Below are positions 54,924-62,508 of a DNA stretch of 64,000 nucleotides, in pieces. How positions within the stretch are numbered: the stretch's first letter is position 1; each line of letters opens with the position of its first letter. The DNA is from Streptomyces litmocidini (lineage in GTDB: Bacteria > Actinomycetota > Actinomycetes > Streptomycetales > Streptomycetaceae): positions 1 to 64,000 of the forward strand of contig NZ_BMTQ01000012.1 in NCBI RefSeq assembly GCF_014649755.1. Direction: 5' to 3'. The notes under the pieces were generated by a model that was given only the letters and a program-made list of their open reading frames with translations, was not told where the DNA came from and ran no database searches. Made by a program: the position numbers and the translations under genes.

Positions 54924-55119
54924 GTTGCCGGGCCCCTCACCTTCGGCTTGGAAGGCCGGACAGCTCTTGACGGCTGAGCAACGTGCGAGGGGCCAGGCAT
55001 CCGCCGGGGCCTCTCCCACGAGTCATCAGCGGGGTACGCGATCTCTCCGTGGGCTTGAGTAGCGGGATCCTCCGTTGCCGGGAGACACCCAACGCCGCTT
55101 TCCCTGCATCGGCCGCTAC

Positions 55120-55215
55120 CCCGGCCTTGCCATGCTCTGGCACGACCGACCCGACGCTCTCAGGCCCTTCTTCGGCATGGAACCCATACGGCCCCTGACG
55201 CAACATGGACCGGCC
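55120..55215 (+). pseudogene. Diverged 3' end of a paralogue of the gene at 62509
   Basis: The stretch around GACGCTCTCAGGCCCTTCTT through CCTGACGCAACATGGACCGG repeats, with a 2-base deletion and several substitutions, the last codons and downstream bases of the gene ending at 63915. The copied part includes the DxLRPF C-terminus and about 15 bases after the stop. It ends a few bases before the left end of the IS at 55221. The rest of the 54924-55220 gap shows no gene. It is a leftover of a second copy, probably lost when the IS and flanking DNA rearranged. Confidence 0.6.
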
Positions 55216-55220
55216 CCCGC

Positions 55221-56276
55221 CTAACGAGCTCGTGCATGGTTGGCGATGCGGTGCTGGATCTTGATCCCTGATCATGTTCTTGTGGTGGGGACAGCGACTC
55301 GTGCAGCGATCATCAGCGATCGGCGGATCACAGGTTTGTCGGCCGATGTGATCGCCGAACTCGTTGCCGAGGTAGGTCCGTTATGGCATGAACGGCATCA
55401 GGCGAGACTGGAGGCTAGGCCACGCAAGCGGGCCGTGGGCGCCGGCGCAAAGCACCAGCTGGTCTTTGTAGATCGGCTCCTTGCCACGCTCGTCCACCTT
55501 CGCCACGGAGCCACTCACGACGTGCTGGCCTGCTGGTTCGGCGTCGACCGGTCCACAATCACCCGCGCTATCGGCGAGGTGCGGCCGCTGCTCGCAACCC
55601 TCGGCTGCACCATCGCCACCGGCGTCCGGCTCCGCACCTTGGCCGAAGTCGTCGACCACCTCGGCGCCAGCGGACAGACCGGGATCATCGACGGCACCGA
55701 GATCCGGGTTCGACGGCCCGCCGCCGGCCGCAAAGACCGAGAGAAGTTCATCTCCGGCAAGAACAAGCAGAACGCCGTCAAGGCCATGGTCCTCACCGAC
55801 GCCAGTGGCAAGCTCCTGTTCTGCAGTCCCGCCCAGCCGGCGAGCTGTGCCGACATCACCCATGCCCGACAGTTAGGCCTGGTCAAGCACCTTACCAAGG
55901 GCCCGGCCGTGGAGATCCTCGCCGACGGCGGCTACCAGGGCCTGGGCGCTCAGACCGGCGGCCGCGTAGTCACACCGCCGCACCGCAAGTTCAAGAAGAA
56001 CCCGCCGGACTGGTACGAGGAGATCTACGAACGCCAACGCAAGGCGCACTCCTCACGCCGGATCCGGGTCGAGCACGGCATCGCACACCTCAAGAACTGC
56101 CGAGCACTCGCCCGCCACCACGGTCGACGCGAGCACATGAGCGACACGATCCAAGCTATCGCCGGACTGCTCTCACACCAGCAGACCGCCACCCGCGGGG
56201 TGCGTCAGCCACGGTGACCACCGCGCCGACCTGCACCTTTCGACGTGCCACCGCCAACCATGCACGAGCTCGTTAG
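55221..56276 (+). mobile_element. IS5-family insertion sequence with perfect 25-bp inverted repeats
   Basis: A 1056-bp element. The left end (55221-55245, starting CTAACGAGCTCGTGCATGG) and the right end (56252-56276) are perfect inverted repeats over 25 bp. A single transposase gene fills it. The outermost bases are CTAA on the left and TTAG on the right, so no identical direct repeat is visible outside the repeats. Intact ends and an intact gene suggest a recent arrival. It sits beside the copied 3' end of the gene at 62509. Confidence 0.85.
55240..56217 (+). CDS. IS5-family transposase (DDE_Tnp_4)
   Basis: A 325-residue transposase. An N-terminal HTH-like region (HGATHDVLACWFGVDRSTIT, about residues 89-108) precedes the DDE core: first Asp in QTGIIDGTEIRVRRP, then KFISGKNKQNAVKAMVLTD, second Asp in VEILADGGYQGLG, and the final Glu in RIRVEHGIAHLKNCR. 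All three catalytic positions are present, so the protein could be active. A TTG at 55240 or ATG at 55246 overlaps the left inverted repeat. It is the only gene of the IS. Confidence 0.88.
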   Translation: MAMRCWILIPDHVLVVGTATRAAIISDRRITGLSADVIAELVAEVGPLWHERHQARLEARPRKRAVGAGAKHQLVFVDRLLATLVHLRHGATHDVLACWFGVDRSTITRAIGEVRPLLATLGCTIATGVRLRTLAEVVDHLGASGQTGIIDGTEIRVRRPAAGRKDREKFISGKNKQNAVKAMVLTDASGKLLFCSPAQPASCADITHARQLGLVKHLTKGPAVEILADGGYQGLGAQTGGRVVTPPHRKFKKNPPDWYEEIYERQRKAHSSRRIRVEHGIAHLKNCRALARHHGRREHMSDTIQAIAGLLSHQQTATRGVRQPR

Positions 56277-56341
56277 CACGGCGTGCTGAACGCCCTTTGG
56301 GAGACCTTCTTCGAGCGGGTGCCCGGCCGTAAACGCGCGGA

Positions 56342-57412
56342 TCACATACGCGTCACGCGGGAGCTATCGACCGGCTCGTAAGAGCGGATTTCTCCTTCGG
56401 AGACTTCGATGATGAGCGAACTGGTCACGCGTACGTCGTCTACGGGGTGCCAGCCCATCTCGACGCCGCCATCCACTGTGAGTTCATAGGTAGAGACGTT
56501 TAGGTCGGCACGGAACGTAACGGTCGCCTCCAGCGTGGCGTTTCGAGGATCATCGCCGGCTTCCTCTCCCGTCGCGGCGTACTCCATGCGGATGTCCGAC
56601 ACATCGAGCACCTCATACACCTGGCGCAGGGTGACGTCATTCAGTTCGGGCTGGTGTTGGTGGCTGCCGGCCAGCAGCAGCTCCTCATCGGCCTCGAAGC
56701 CGCCGAGATCCATCTCCGGTTCGACCCAGTCGTGATGAGTCTCGTTTGAGTCGGCTACCAGTGAGGAGAAGTAGTGGGTGATCCTGCGCTCCAGTACCTG
56801 CGGGCTCTGCACCAGCCTGAACAGCGCCTGGTTGAAGTCCTTCCAGTTCATCCTCTGGGGAGGAGCCACTCCGAGAGCCTTGCAGGCGACCTGTACATCG
56901 CCGTCCTGGCTGAGCAGGGCGACACCGTCGAACGAGCCACCAGCCTTCACTAGGACGTCCCGCAGCCAGGCGGAGTCGGAACCCCCGGTCTTGACTCCCT
57001 GCTTTTTCCGGCCGGGCCCCGTCTGCATGATCTGGTCCCTCAGTCCAGCGCGTGCCGCGTCTCCGCTTAGCTCCACGATCGTGACGCCCGGCACGACTTT
57101 TAGCTCCCTGAGAAAGTCCTCGGCGACACCCTGGCCGTCCGAAGGCAGTACCGGGGGCTGCACCTTGATGCCTGCCGCAGACATCATCTTCACTGCGGAC
57201 TTCGCTGCGACGCGGAATGTCTCGACCTCGCGGACGAGGTGCTCCGCCCACTCCAGGGCCACGAGCTCCGGCACCCATGTCTCAACTCCTGCGTCTGCTG
57301 CCAGGGCCGCGATCCGCCGCACCTTCCCTAGATGAGGGAGTCCGTTGCCGAGCGCGTTAGCGTCGAAGATGATCGCGCGGAGAGGGTCCGGCAGGGCGGG
57401 TGAAGTATCCAT
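56342..57412 (-). CDS. PIN-like domain protein of unknown role
   Basis: A 356-residue protein. The N-terminal 200 residues look like a PIN-type nuclease domain: first acidic site in LRAIIFDANALGNGLPHLG, then ELVALEWAEHLVREVE, a Ser/Asp site in KTGGSDSAWLRDVLVKAGG and VALLSQDGDVQVACKALG. The C-terminal half, from about residue 215, is acidic and beta-rich (WVEPEMDLGGFEADEE, TLEATVTFRADLNV, EVSEGEIRSYEPVD) and unrecognised. It is longer than a VapC toxin, and no small antitoxin gene adjoins it. It lies between two insertion sequences. The ATG at 57412 is chosen; upstream codons lie in DNA next to the second IS. Confidence 0.65.
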   Translation of the reverse strand: MDTSPALPDPLRAIIFDANALGNGLPHLGKVRRIAALAADAGVETWVPELVALEWAEHLVREVETFRVAAKSAVKMMSAAGIKVQPPVLPSDGQGVAEDFLRELKVVPGVTIVELSGDAARAGLRDQIMQTGPGRKKQGVKTGGSDSAWLRDVLVKAGGSFDGVALLSQDGDVQVACKALGVAPPQRMNWKDFNQALFRLVQSPQVLERRITHYFSSLVADSNETHHDWVEPEMDLGGFEADEELLLAGSHQHQPELNDVTLRQVYEVLDVSDIRMEYAATGEEAGDDPRNATLEATVTFRADLNVSTYELTVDGGVEMGWHPVDDVRVTSSLIIEVSEGEIRSYEPVDSSRVTRM

Positions 57413-57536
57413 GCGCACATCCTGACAAGGCGAAGGCTTGCTCAGCGGGGGTTTTGAGAATCGCCCCGAGCGGCACCCACTAGGACTTGTCCGGTCGATC
57501 ATGTGACTACCGCGCGGTCGTGTCGTTGATGGGGTC

Positions 57537-58468
57537 ATGGGGCGGGGCGATCTGACGGATGCCGAGTGAAAACGGCTGCGGCCGTTCCTCCCGGTCAGCA
57601 ACAGGCGTTGCGGCAGGTGGAGGGATCACCGGCAGGTGATCGACGGGATTCTGCACCGAGTGCGGACCGGCGTTCAGTGGCGTGACCTGCCCGAACGGTT
57701 CGGCCCGTGGAAGACCGTCTACGAACGCCACCGCCTATGGTCGGCCGACGGAACCTGGGAACGCCTGCTCCAGCAGGTTCAGGCGGAGGCCGACGCAGCC
57801 GGGGAGATCGACTGGGACATCTCGGTCGACTCCACCATCGTGCGGGCACATCAGCACGCTGCCGGCGCCCGCACCGAACCACCGCCGCCTCCCGCCTCAA
57901 AAGGGGCCGAACTGGCGGAACACCAGGACGAAACGCCGTGGCAGAGCCTCGTCGCCCGCCTGGTGGAGGTGGTGAGGGAGGTGAGGGCCTGGGCCGCTCG
58001 CGGGGCGGGTTCACCACCAAGCTCCACCTGAGCGCGGACGGCCGCTGCCGCCCGCTGTCCCTGATCGTCACACCTGGCCAGCGGGCGGACTGCACGCAGT
58101 TCAAGCCAGTGCTGGAGAAGATCCGCGTGCCCCGGCCCGGGCCGGGCAGGCCCCGCAAGAAGCCGGACAGCCTCGCGGCCGACAAGGCTTACAGCAACGG
58201 CCCCTGCCGCGAGTATCTGCGGCACCGGGGCATCCGGCACACGATTCCGGAGAAGACCGACAGCCAGGCCGCCCGCCAGCGCAAAGGCTCACGCGGCGGA
58301 CGGCCACCTGGCTTCGACGAAGAGCGGTACAAGAAACGCAACACCGTTGAACGGGCGATCAACCGCTTGAAGCAGCACCGGGCCGTCGCCACTCGCTACG
58401 ACAAGCGCGGCTACGTCTTCCTCGGTACCGCGACTGCCGCAGCCCTCGTCATCTGGCTCCGTTCGTGA
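57537..58468 (+). pseudogene. IS5-family transposase in two frames, with a premature stop
   Basis: The ATG at 57537 gives MGRGDLTDAE and then a TGA (57567-57569) where relatives have Trp; the frame resumes KRLRPFLPVSNRRCGRWRDH, QVIDGILHRVRTGVQWRDLP, then DISVDSTIVRAHQHAAGA with the first catalytic Asp. In the Pro-rich linker a -1 shift at about 57960-58000 leads to FTTKLHLSADGRCRPLSLIV, SLAADKAYSNGPCREYL (second Asp) and KKRNTVERAINRLKQHRAVA (Glu). The -1 shift may be programmed, as in many IS427-type elements. The stop codon is not. It is therefore probably inactive. Confidence 0.75.
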
Positions 58469-58477
58469 AGACCAGAA

Positions 58478-58699
58478 TCAGTCCTCATCCTCAGGCAGGT
58501 GGAAGTAGACGGTCCCCGACCGCCAGGGGCCGTGCTCGGTCATCTCCGACGCGATGACCACGTCCTGGATCTCGGCGGGGCCCAACGCCTCGATGGAATC
58601 CGCGAGCCGCCGCAAGAGCGCCGGAACACTGTCACAGCCGGGGCCAGCGGGGTTGGCCTGTGAGAAGTGGCGCACGGTCCAATGCATTGGCTTATCCAT
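58478..58699 (-). CDS. Small passenger protein inside the IS5 element
   Basis: A 73-residue protein, MDKPMHWTVRHFSQANPAGP then DSVPALLRRLADSIEALGPA, EIQDVVIASEMTEHGPWRSG, ending TVYFHLPEDED. It has one beta-alpha-beta-like domain, no signal and no membrane segment. I have a sense of similar small Streptomyces proteins but know no function. It lies wholly between the transposase stop and the right inverted repeat and convergent to the transposase, so it moves with the element. The frame extends upstream through the repeat, but the ATG at 58699 is the sensible start. It ends 10 bp from the transposase stop. Confidence 0.6.
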   Translation of the reverse strand: MDKPMHWTVRHFSQANPAGPGCDSVPALLRRLADSIEALGPAEIQDVVIASEMTEHGPWRSGTVYFHLPEDED

Positions 58700-58860
58700 C
58701 ACGGATGGATCGTAAGACCTGCCATCGCTTGAACTGTGATCGACCGGACAAGTCCTAGCCCCGCTACTCCACACTGCACATGACGACCAATCAGGCAACC
58801 GGCGAGCGTGACCCACCGCCTGCCGTCGACACAACGCCCGCGCATCGTGAGCATGCGAGC

Positions 58861-59340
58861 TTAGGCAGGCGTTAGGTCGTTTATCGCTCCCTTAAGGGCC
58901 GCCGCGGTCATCGGCGCGACCTCAACAACCTTCCGAAGGTCTTCACTGGTCAAGTACCGGTAACTCTGCGGTGGATGGAACGATCCAGAGGCTCGCAGCG
59001 CGGCCAGCGGCACCGGGTCCTCGAAAGTGACCGGTTCTTCCAGGGCCAGACCGCTGGCCTGAGTCGCTCCGGTCATGTACTCGTCGTACTCACGCCGACT
59101 GATACCGGCGCTCATGCGACTGACCGACCAGACCTCCCTAGGGGAGGCCACCTGCACAGAAGCGATCCGAGCCATGCCCACGATAGCCATCGTGGGCGCG
59201 GTCGCATAGAGGAGTACTGGCGTTCCAGGCGGGGCGGCGACGCGCTGCCGGCGGACCTCCACCGTCTTGGTCCCAGCCAGGATCGCTGTGGCAAACCGAG
59301 GGTGGACGGACAGCAGCATCGCGCGCTCCGGATCACTCAC
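58861..59340 (-). CDS. ASCH-domain protein coupled to the GNAT/PIN-like fusion
   Basis: A 159-residue protein of the ASCH (PUA-like) fold. It begins VSDPERAMLLSVHPRFATAI, then LAGTKTVEVRRQRVAAPPGT and VLLYATAPTMAIVGMARI, the ASCH beta-barrel with the K-T-x-E-x-R region, and ends TAAALKGAINDLTPA. The GTG at 59340 overlaps the stop of the upstream gene as GTGA, so the two are made together. ASCH relatives bind RNA or hydrolyse N4-acetylcytidine (YqfB). Whether this one has either activity is unknown. A G-x-K-x-x-E/R-x-R pattern is present; the YqfB-type catalytic triad cannot be confirmed by eye. Confidence 0.8.
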   Translation of the reverse strand: MSDPERAMLLSVHPRFATAILAGTKTVEVRRQRVAAPPGTPVLLYATAPTMAIVGMARIASVQVASPREVWSVSRMSAGISRREYDEYMTGATQASGLALEEPVTFEDPVPLAALRASGSFHPPQSYRYLTSEDLRKVVEVAPMTAAALKGAINDLTPA

Positions 59341-61397
59341 GTCTTTCGGTGCCCCTCTTCGTACATGGCCTGGAACAGCGCGTTGCTGATCTTCGATAGC
59401 TGCATCGGCGGTACCCACCGTAGCCCCAGCCCCTTGGCCAACGCGGTCACTCGTGCATGCGTCACCTGTACGGGAAAGATCTCCGTGTCCGAAAACCTCA
59501 ACGCCATGGCCTTGCCCGACACATCGGCTGCGGCACGCACTTCGGCATGACCATATACGCCCAGGTGTTCGAATCGCGAGAAGAGGGTGTCGGGGTCGTC
59601 GATGACCACCTCGTCGAGGCGCGAGCAGCCGATGACCATCTTGCCCTGCTGCCCGGAAGTTCCCTCGCTGACGTACCACAGGATCCGGGCGGGAACGCTC
59701 TCTCCTCGGTGTCCGGACGAGCGGTAGTAGACGTGCTCGCGGCTGATGCCCAGGACGTCATCCCGGGGAACGAGCATGGCCGGAACGTCGAAGAGCTCCG
59801 TGGACCAGCGCGGCTTGATTGGTGCGATGAAGGAGGGCAGGGCCGTGTCGATCACTTTGGCCGGCCACCACACCCGCTCGGCCATGCTCGCGATCTCGGG
59901 CGACACGCGATCATCCAGCCGTGGCGTCGATCGCCTCATCCGGACCGCTATCTCCGCTGCCTTCTCCGAGACGACCTCAGCAGGTCCGCAGACGTCGACC
60001 AAGAGTGCGGTGAAGCCGCTCTCGTCCTCGGTGAAGCCGTCGGCACCGGCAGCCGACATTGCTACCGGCGATAGGAACGGATCGGTGATACGGACCGCCT
60101 GCGCCCCTCGCTCTCGGCCGAGCCGCTTGAGCATGAAAAGCAGTTGCCGTGCAAGTGTCTCCTCCAGCGGGTGCGATGCCGTGCGGAGGAACGCGACGTT
60201 CAGCGTGCGGCCGTCCATGGCCCAGGCGTAGAGGGCTACCGGATATCCCTCTCCGTCTCGGAGCAGCTCCCTGCGCCACAGCACCCCGTCATCGGCGAGA
60301 CTTTTCAGCCGCTCCGCGAAGGCCGTTCCACGGTCGCCCTCAGCCTGATCGAAGAAGGCAACCAGCCCTCCTTCACTGCCTGGCACGATCTCCTCGGCGG
60401 AGAAGGCAGTGCCCATGAGATCCGCAGGACGGTACACCTGGGCCTGGCGCAGTTCGTCCACATGCAGCGTGACCACCGCCGGGGAGACGATCTTGACTCG
60501 TGCGACGTCCCAGGCGATGTCCGCCAGAGCCGCCAGTGCGGGATCGCGCGTCACCAGTACCTGGAGCCCGGCACACGACGTCTCGGCCACGTAGCGCAAG
60601 CGGGCGCGCTGCCGGCCATCGAGGGGAACATCAGGCAGCTCCTTCCCCGCTGCCGCGGCCAGCTCCTCCAAGCGGACGGCAACGGCAGCACTGTCGGGAG
60701 ACAAGGACCGCAGCTCGGCGAGCCCCGCACGCTGATGGGTGCGCGCCTCACGCTCCTCGACATCACGCACGTCGTGCAGAAGCTGCGGAGTGAACGCGAG
60801 CTCGATCAAGTCGGCAAGCCATCCCGCTTCGAGAGCACGCGACTCCTCAACAGCGCGTTCCGTCCCCGTACCGCGCAGCCCGGCGAACACTCCATGGTCC
60901 ACGGTCACCACCAGCAGCGCATCGCTCTGGGCCTCGGTGAACAGGTCCTCGTGCCCCAGATCGAGCCACCAGCTGTCCAGCGTCTCCTTGTCCTTGCCCC
61001 GCCCCAGGCTCTCTCCCCTGGGAACGAAGCCCAGCGCCGTCCACATGTCGCTGAGCCCGTAGTCGCGTCGGCACTTCGCACGGATGCCGAGCCGATGAGC
61101 GTTCCTCGCGCAGATCGCCTCGATCAACTCACGAGCGACACCCTTGCCTCGGTGTTCCTCTGCCACGCACAAGTGAGCCAGCCGCACATGCAGACTCCGT
61201 TTGGGCAGCCCGAAGAGCGCGTAGCCGACCACCTCCTCGCCATCCATGGCCACCAGCAGGCCGTCGTCCTCAGCATGCTTACGGTAGGCAGGCGGCGTCA
61301 GCAGCCCCAGATACTTCGTGTACCGGTTACCCAAAGCGATGATCGCGTCCAGCAGCTCCGACTGCTCCGCAGACACCGGCAACACTCTGATCGCCAT
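59337..61397 (-). CDS. Large GNAT / PIN-like / PUA-like fusion protein
   Basis: A 686-residue multi-domain protein. Residues 1-150 are a GNAT acetyltransferase: LLVAMDGEEVVGYALFGLP, VRLAHLCVAEEHRGKGVARE with the acetyl-CoA loop RGKGVA. Residues about 160-330 look like a PIN domain: VVTVDHGVFAGLRG, FTPQLLHDVRDVEEREA and VLVTRDPALAALADIAW. A middle part (about 335-490) resembles a second, degenerate GNAT fold. The last 170 residues (ILWYVSEGTSGQQGKMVIG, FEHLGVYGHAEVRAA, RFSDTEIFPVQVTHARVTAL) look PUA/ASCH-like. Its stop overlaps the ASCH gene. The combination suggests action on RNA. The ATG at 61397 has AGGGGGAAC upstream. Confidence 0.75.
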   Translation of the reverse strand: MAIRVLPVSAEQSELLDAIIALGNRYTKYLGLLTPPAYRKHAEDDGLLVAMDGEEVVGYALFGLPKRSLHVRLAHLCVAEEHRGKGVARELIEAICARNAHRLGIRAKCRRDYGLSDMWTALGFVPRGESLGRGKDKETLDSWWLDLGHEDLFTEAQSDALLVVTVDHGVFAGLRGTGTERAVEESRALEAGWLADLIELAFTPQLLHDVRDVEEREARTHQRAGLAELRSLSPDSAAVAVRLEELAAAAGKELPDVPLDGRQRARLRYVAETSCAGLQVLVTRDPALAALADIAWDVARVKIVSPAVVTLHVDELRQAQVYRPADLMGTAFSAEEIVPGSEGGLVAFFDQAEGDRGTAFAERLKSLADDGVLWRRELLRDGEGYPVALYAWAMDGRTLNVAFLRTASHPLEETLARQLLFMLKRLGRERGAQAVRITDPFLSPVAMSAAGADGFTEDESGFTALLVDVCGPAEVVSEKAAEIAVRMRRSTPRLDDRVSPEIASMAERVWWPAKVIDTALPSFIAPIKPRWSTELFDVPAMLVPRDDVLGISREHVYYRSSGHRGESVPARILWYVSEGTSGQQGKMVIGCSRLDEVVIDDPDTLFSRFEHLGVYGHAEVRAAADVSGKAMALRFSDTEIFPVQVTHARVTALAKGLGLRWVPPMQLSKISNALFQAMYEEGHRKT

Positions 61398-61775
61398 GTT
61401 CCCCCTCCGGTTCCTTCAACCGACAATGCCCCAGGACGGCATACTGCCCAACAGCGTCAGTGGCGAGCCACCAATTGATCAAAATCGGCTAACTGGCGGG
61501 AATCCGTCTGCTCTTGTTTCGTTCAAGTGGATGGGCAGCGGTGTTGGGTTTGCGCCTGGCGGCGGCTTGACCGGGACCATCGGTTGCTCGTCGGCGGTGG
61601 CCCATGGCTTGCTTCAGAGCGGCCATCGCCGCCGCACCACGCGAGCCCACGCGGCTGGCCTCGGAGCGTACGCGACACGCACCCCGGCGGTCACTCATGG
61701 GCAGAATCCGCAAGCGGGTTGACCAATACTGTTCTTCCCCACGGCCGCCTAGGCGCCGCTTCTACGCTCACCGTC
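61398..61775. other. Divergent intergenic region between the GNAT fusion and an accessory gene
   Basis: This 378-bp stretch separates the GNAT fusion operon (minus) from the gene at 61776 (plus), so it must hold both promoters. It contains no gene that I can support; a 74-codon minus-strand frame is Arg/Ala-rich and unrecognised. No IS ends are seen. Confidence 0.4.
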
Positions 61776-62300
61776 ATGCGCGAAGTCGAATACCGGAGCA
61801 GCGGGGTTCCGTTGGAGGAATACGAACTCACCCGCAGGGACCACCGCCGTCAGAAGCAGAGCGAGGAGAGCAGCGAATCGATTCGGCGACAGGTCGAAGA
61901 GGACAATGCCAAATGCCGGGCAGACCCGGCGAGGGCAGAGCGTCGCCGCCAGGCGTTCGAGAACGTCGCGAAGCTGATGCAGTCCTTCAAGAAGGCCGAC
62001 CACGAGATCATGCGGTGGCGTGTCCGGCTGTACTGCGACCACATCATCGAGACGGAGGCGCATTACACGTACACCGACCCCATCGATGCTGGAGGGTCCA
62101 GCAAGCAATGCCCTGAGTGCGGAGGCGCCTGGCAAACGGTCGTGGCCTTCGAACCCATCGGACTGCGCGGCGAGCCACCGGAACCCACGGTCCCCACACC
62201 TCCGCCGCCCCCGAAGAAGCCGACACGAGCCGAACTCGAACGACGCGTTAAGACGCTGGAGAAGGAGAACGAACGCTTGCGCGCGAAGTTCAGTGGCTGA
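61776..62300 (+). CDS. Small cysteine-motif protein with coiled-coil tail, unknown function
   Basis: A 174-residue protein. The N-terminal 90 residues are strongly charged helices (YELTRRDHRRQKQSEESSES, then VAKLMQSFKKADHEIMRWRV). A possible zinc ribbon follows: YCDHIIETEAHYTYTDP and KQCPECGGAW, giving CxH and CPEC. A Pro-rich linker (PTVPTPPPPPKKPTRAELE) leads to a short C-terminal coiled coil (RVKTLEKENERLRAKF). I do not recognise it. The layout suggests nucleic-acid binding and oligomerisation. The ATG at 61776 is used; the upstream frame has no leader character. It points toward the gene at 62509. Confidence 0.6.
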   Translation: MREVEYRSSGVPLEEYELTRRDHRRQKQSEESSESIRRQVEEDNAKCRADPARAERRRQAFENVAKLMQSFKKADHEIMRWRVRLYCDHIIETEAHYTYTDPIDAGGSSKQCPECGGAWQTVVAFEPIGLRGEPPEPTVPTPPPPPKKPTRAELERRVKTLEKENERLRAKFSG

Positions 62301-62508
62301 AGGTCCCGACCGAAGCCATTGGGCTGATTCGCCAGCAGGTTACGGAGGCCGAGTTGACGGCAACGGTGAAGACGCCGCCCGCGCGGACATAGACATGGTC
62401 CACGTCACTCCGCTCGTTCGAGCAAGTTTTTTCGAACCACCCATCGCTGACGAACGGAACTGACAATATGCCGCCGTCGTACGTCAACCTAGAGTCGAAG
62501 GCGGACCA

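Larger units (their letters stand above)
57480..58758 (+). mobile_element. IS5-family (IS427-like) element with CTAG target repeats and a passenger gene
   Basis: Direct CTAG repeats flank it (57480-57483 and 58755-58758). Inside them are perfect 18-bp inverted repeats, GACTTGTCCGGTCGATCA at 57484-57501 and its complement at 58737-58754. It carries a two-frame transposase on the plus strand and a small unrelated gene on the minus strand between the transposase and the right end. The 1271-bp length is larger than usual for two-frame IS5 elements because of that gene. Confidence 0.85.

Noticed and set aside
56277-56341. A plus-strand peptide with VLNALWETFFERVPGRKR just right of the IS
   Set aside because: It could be the end of a gene cut by the IS, but the piece is too short to assign and no matching part was found to the left of the IS.
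57567-57569. Selenocysteine or other recoding of the in-frame TGA in the transposase
   Set aside because: Relatives have TGG at this place and no selenocysteine insertion element is expected in an IS; a point mutation is simpler.
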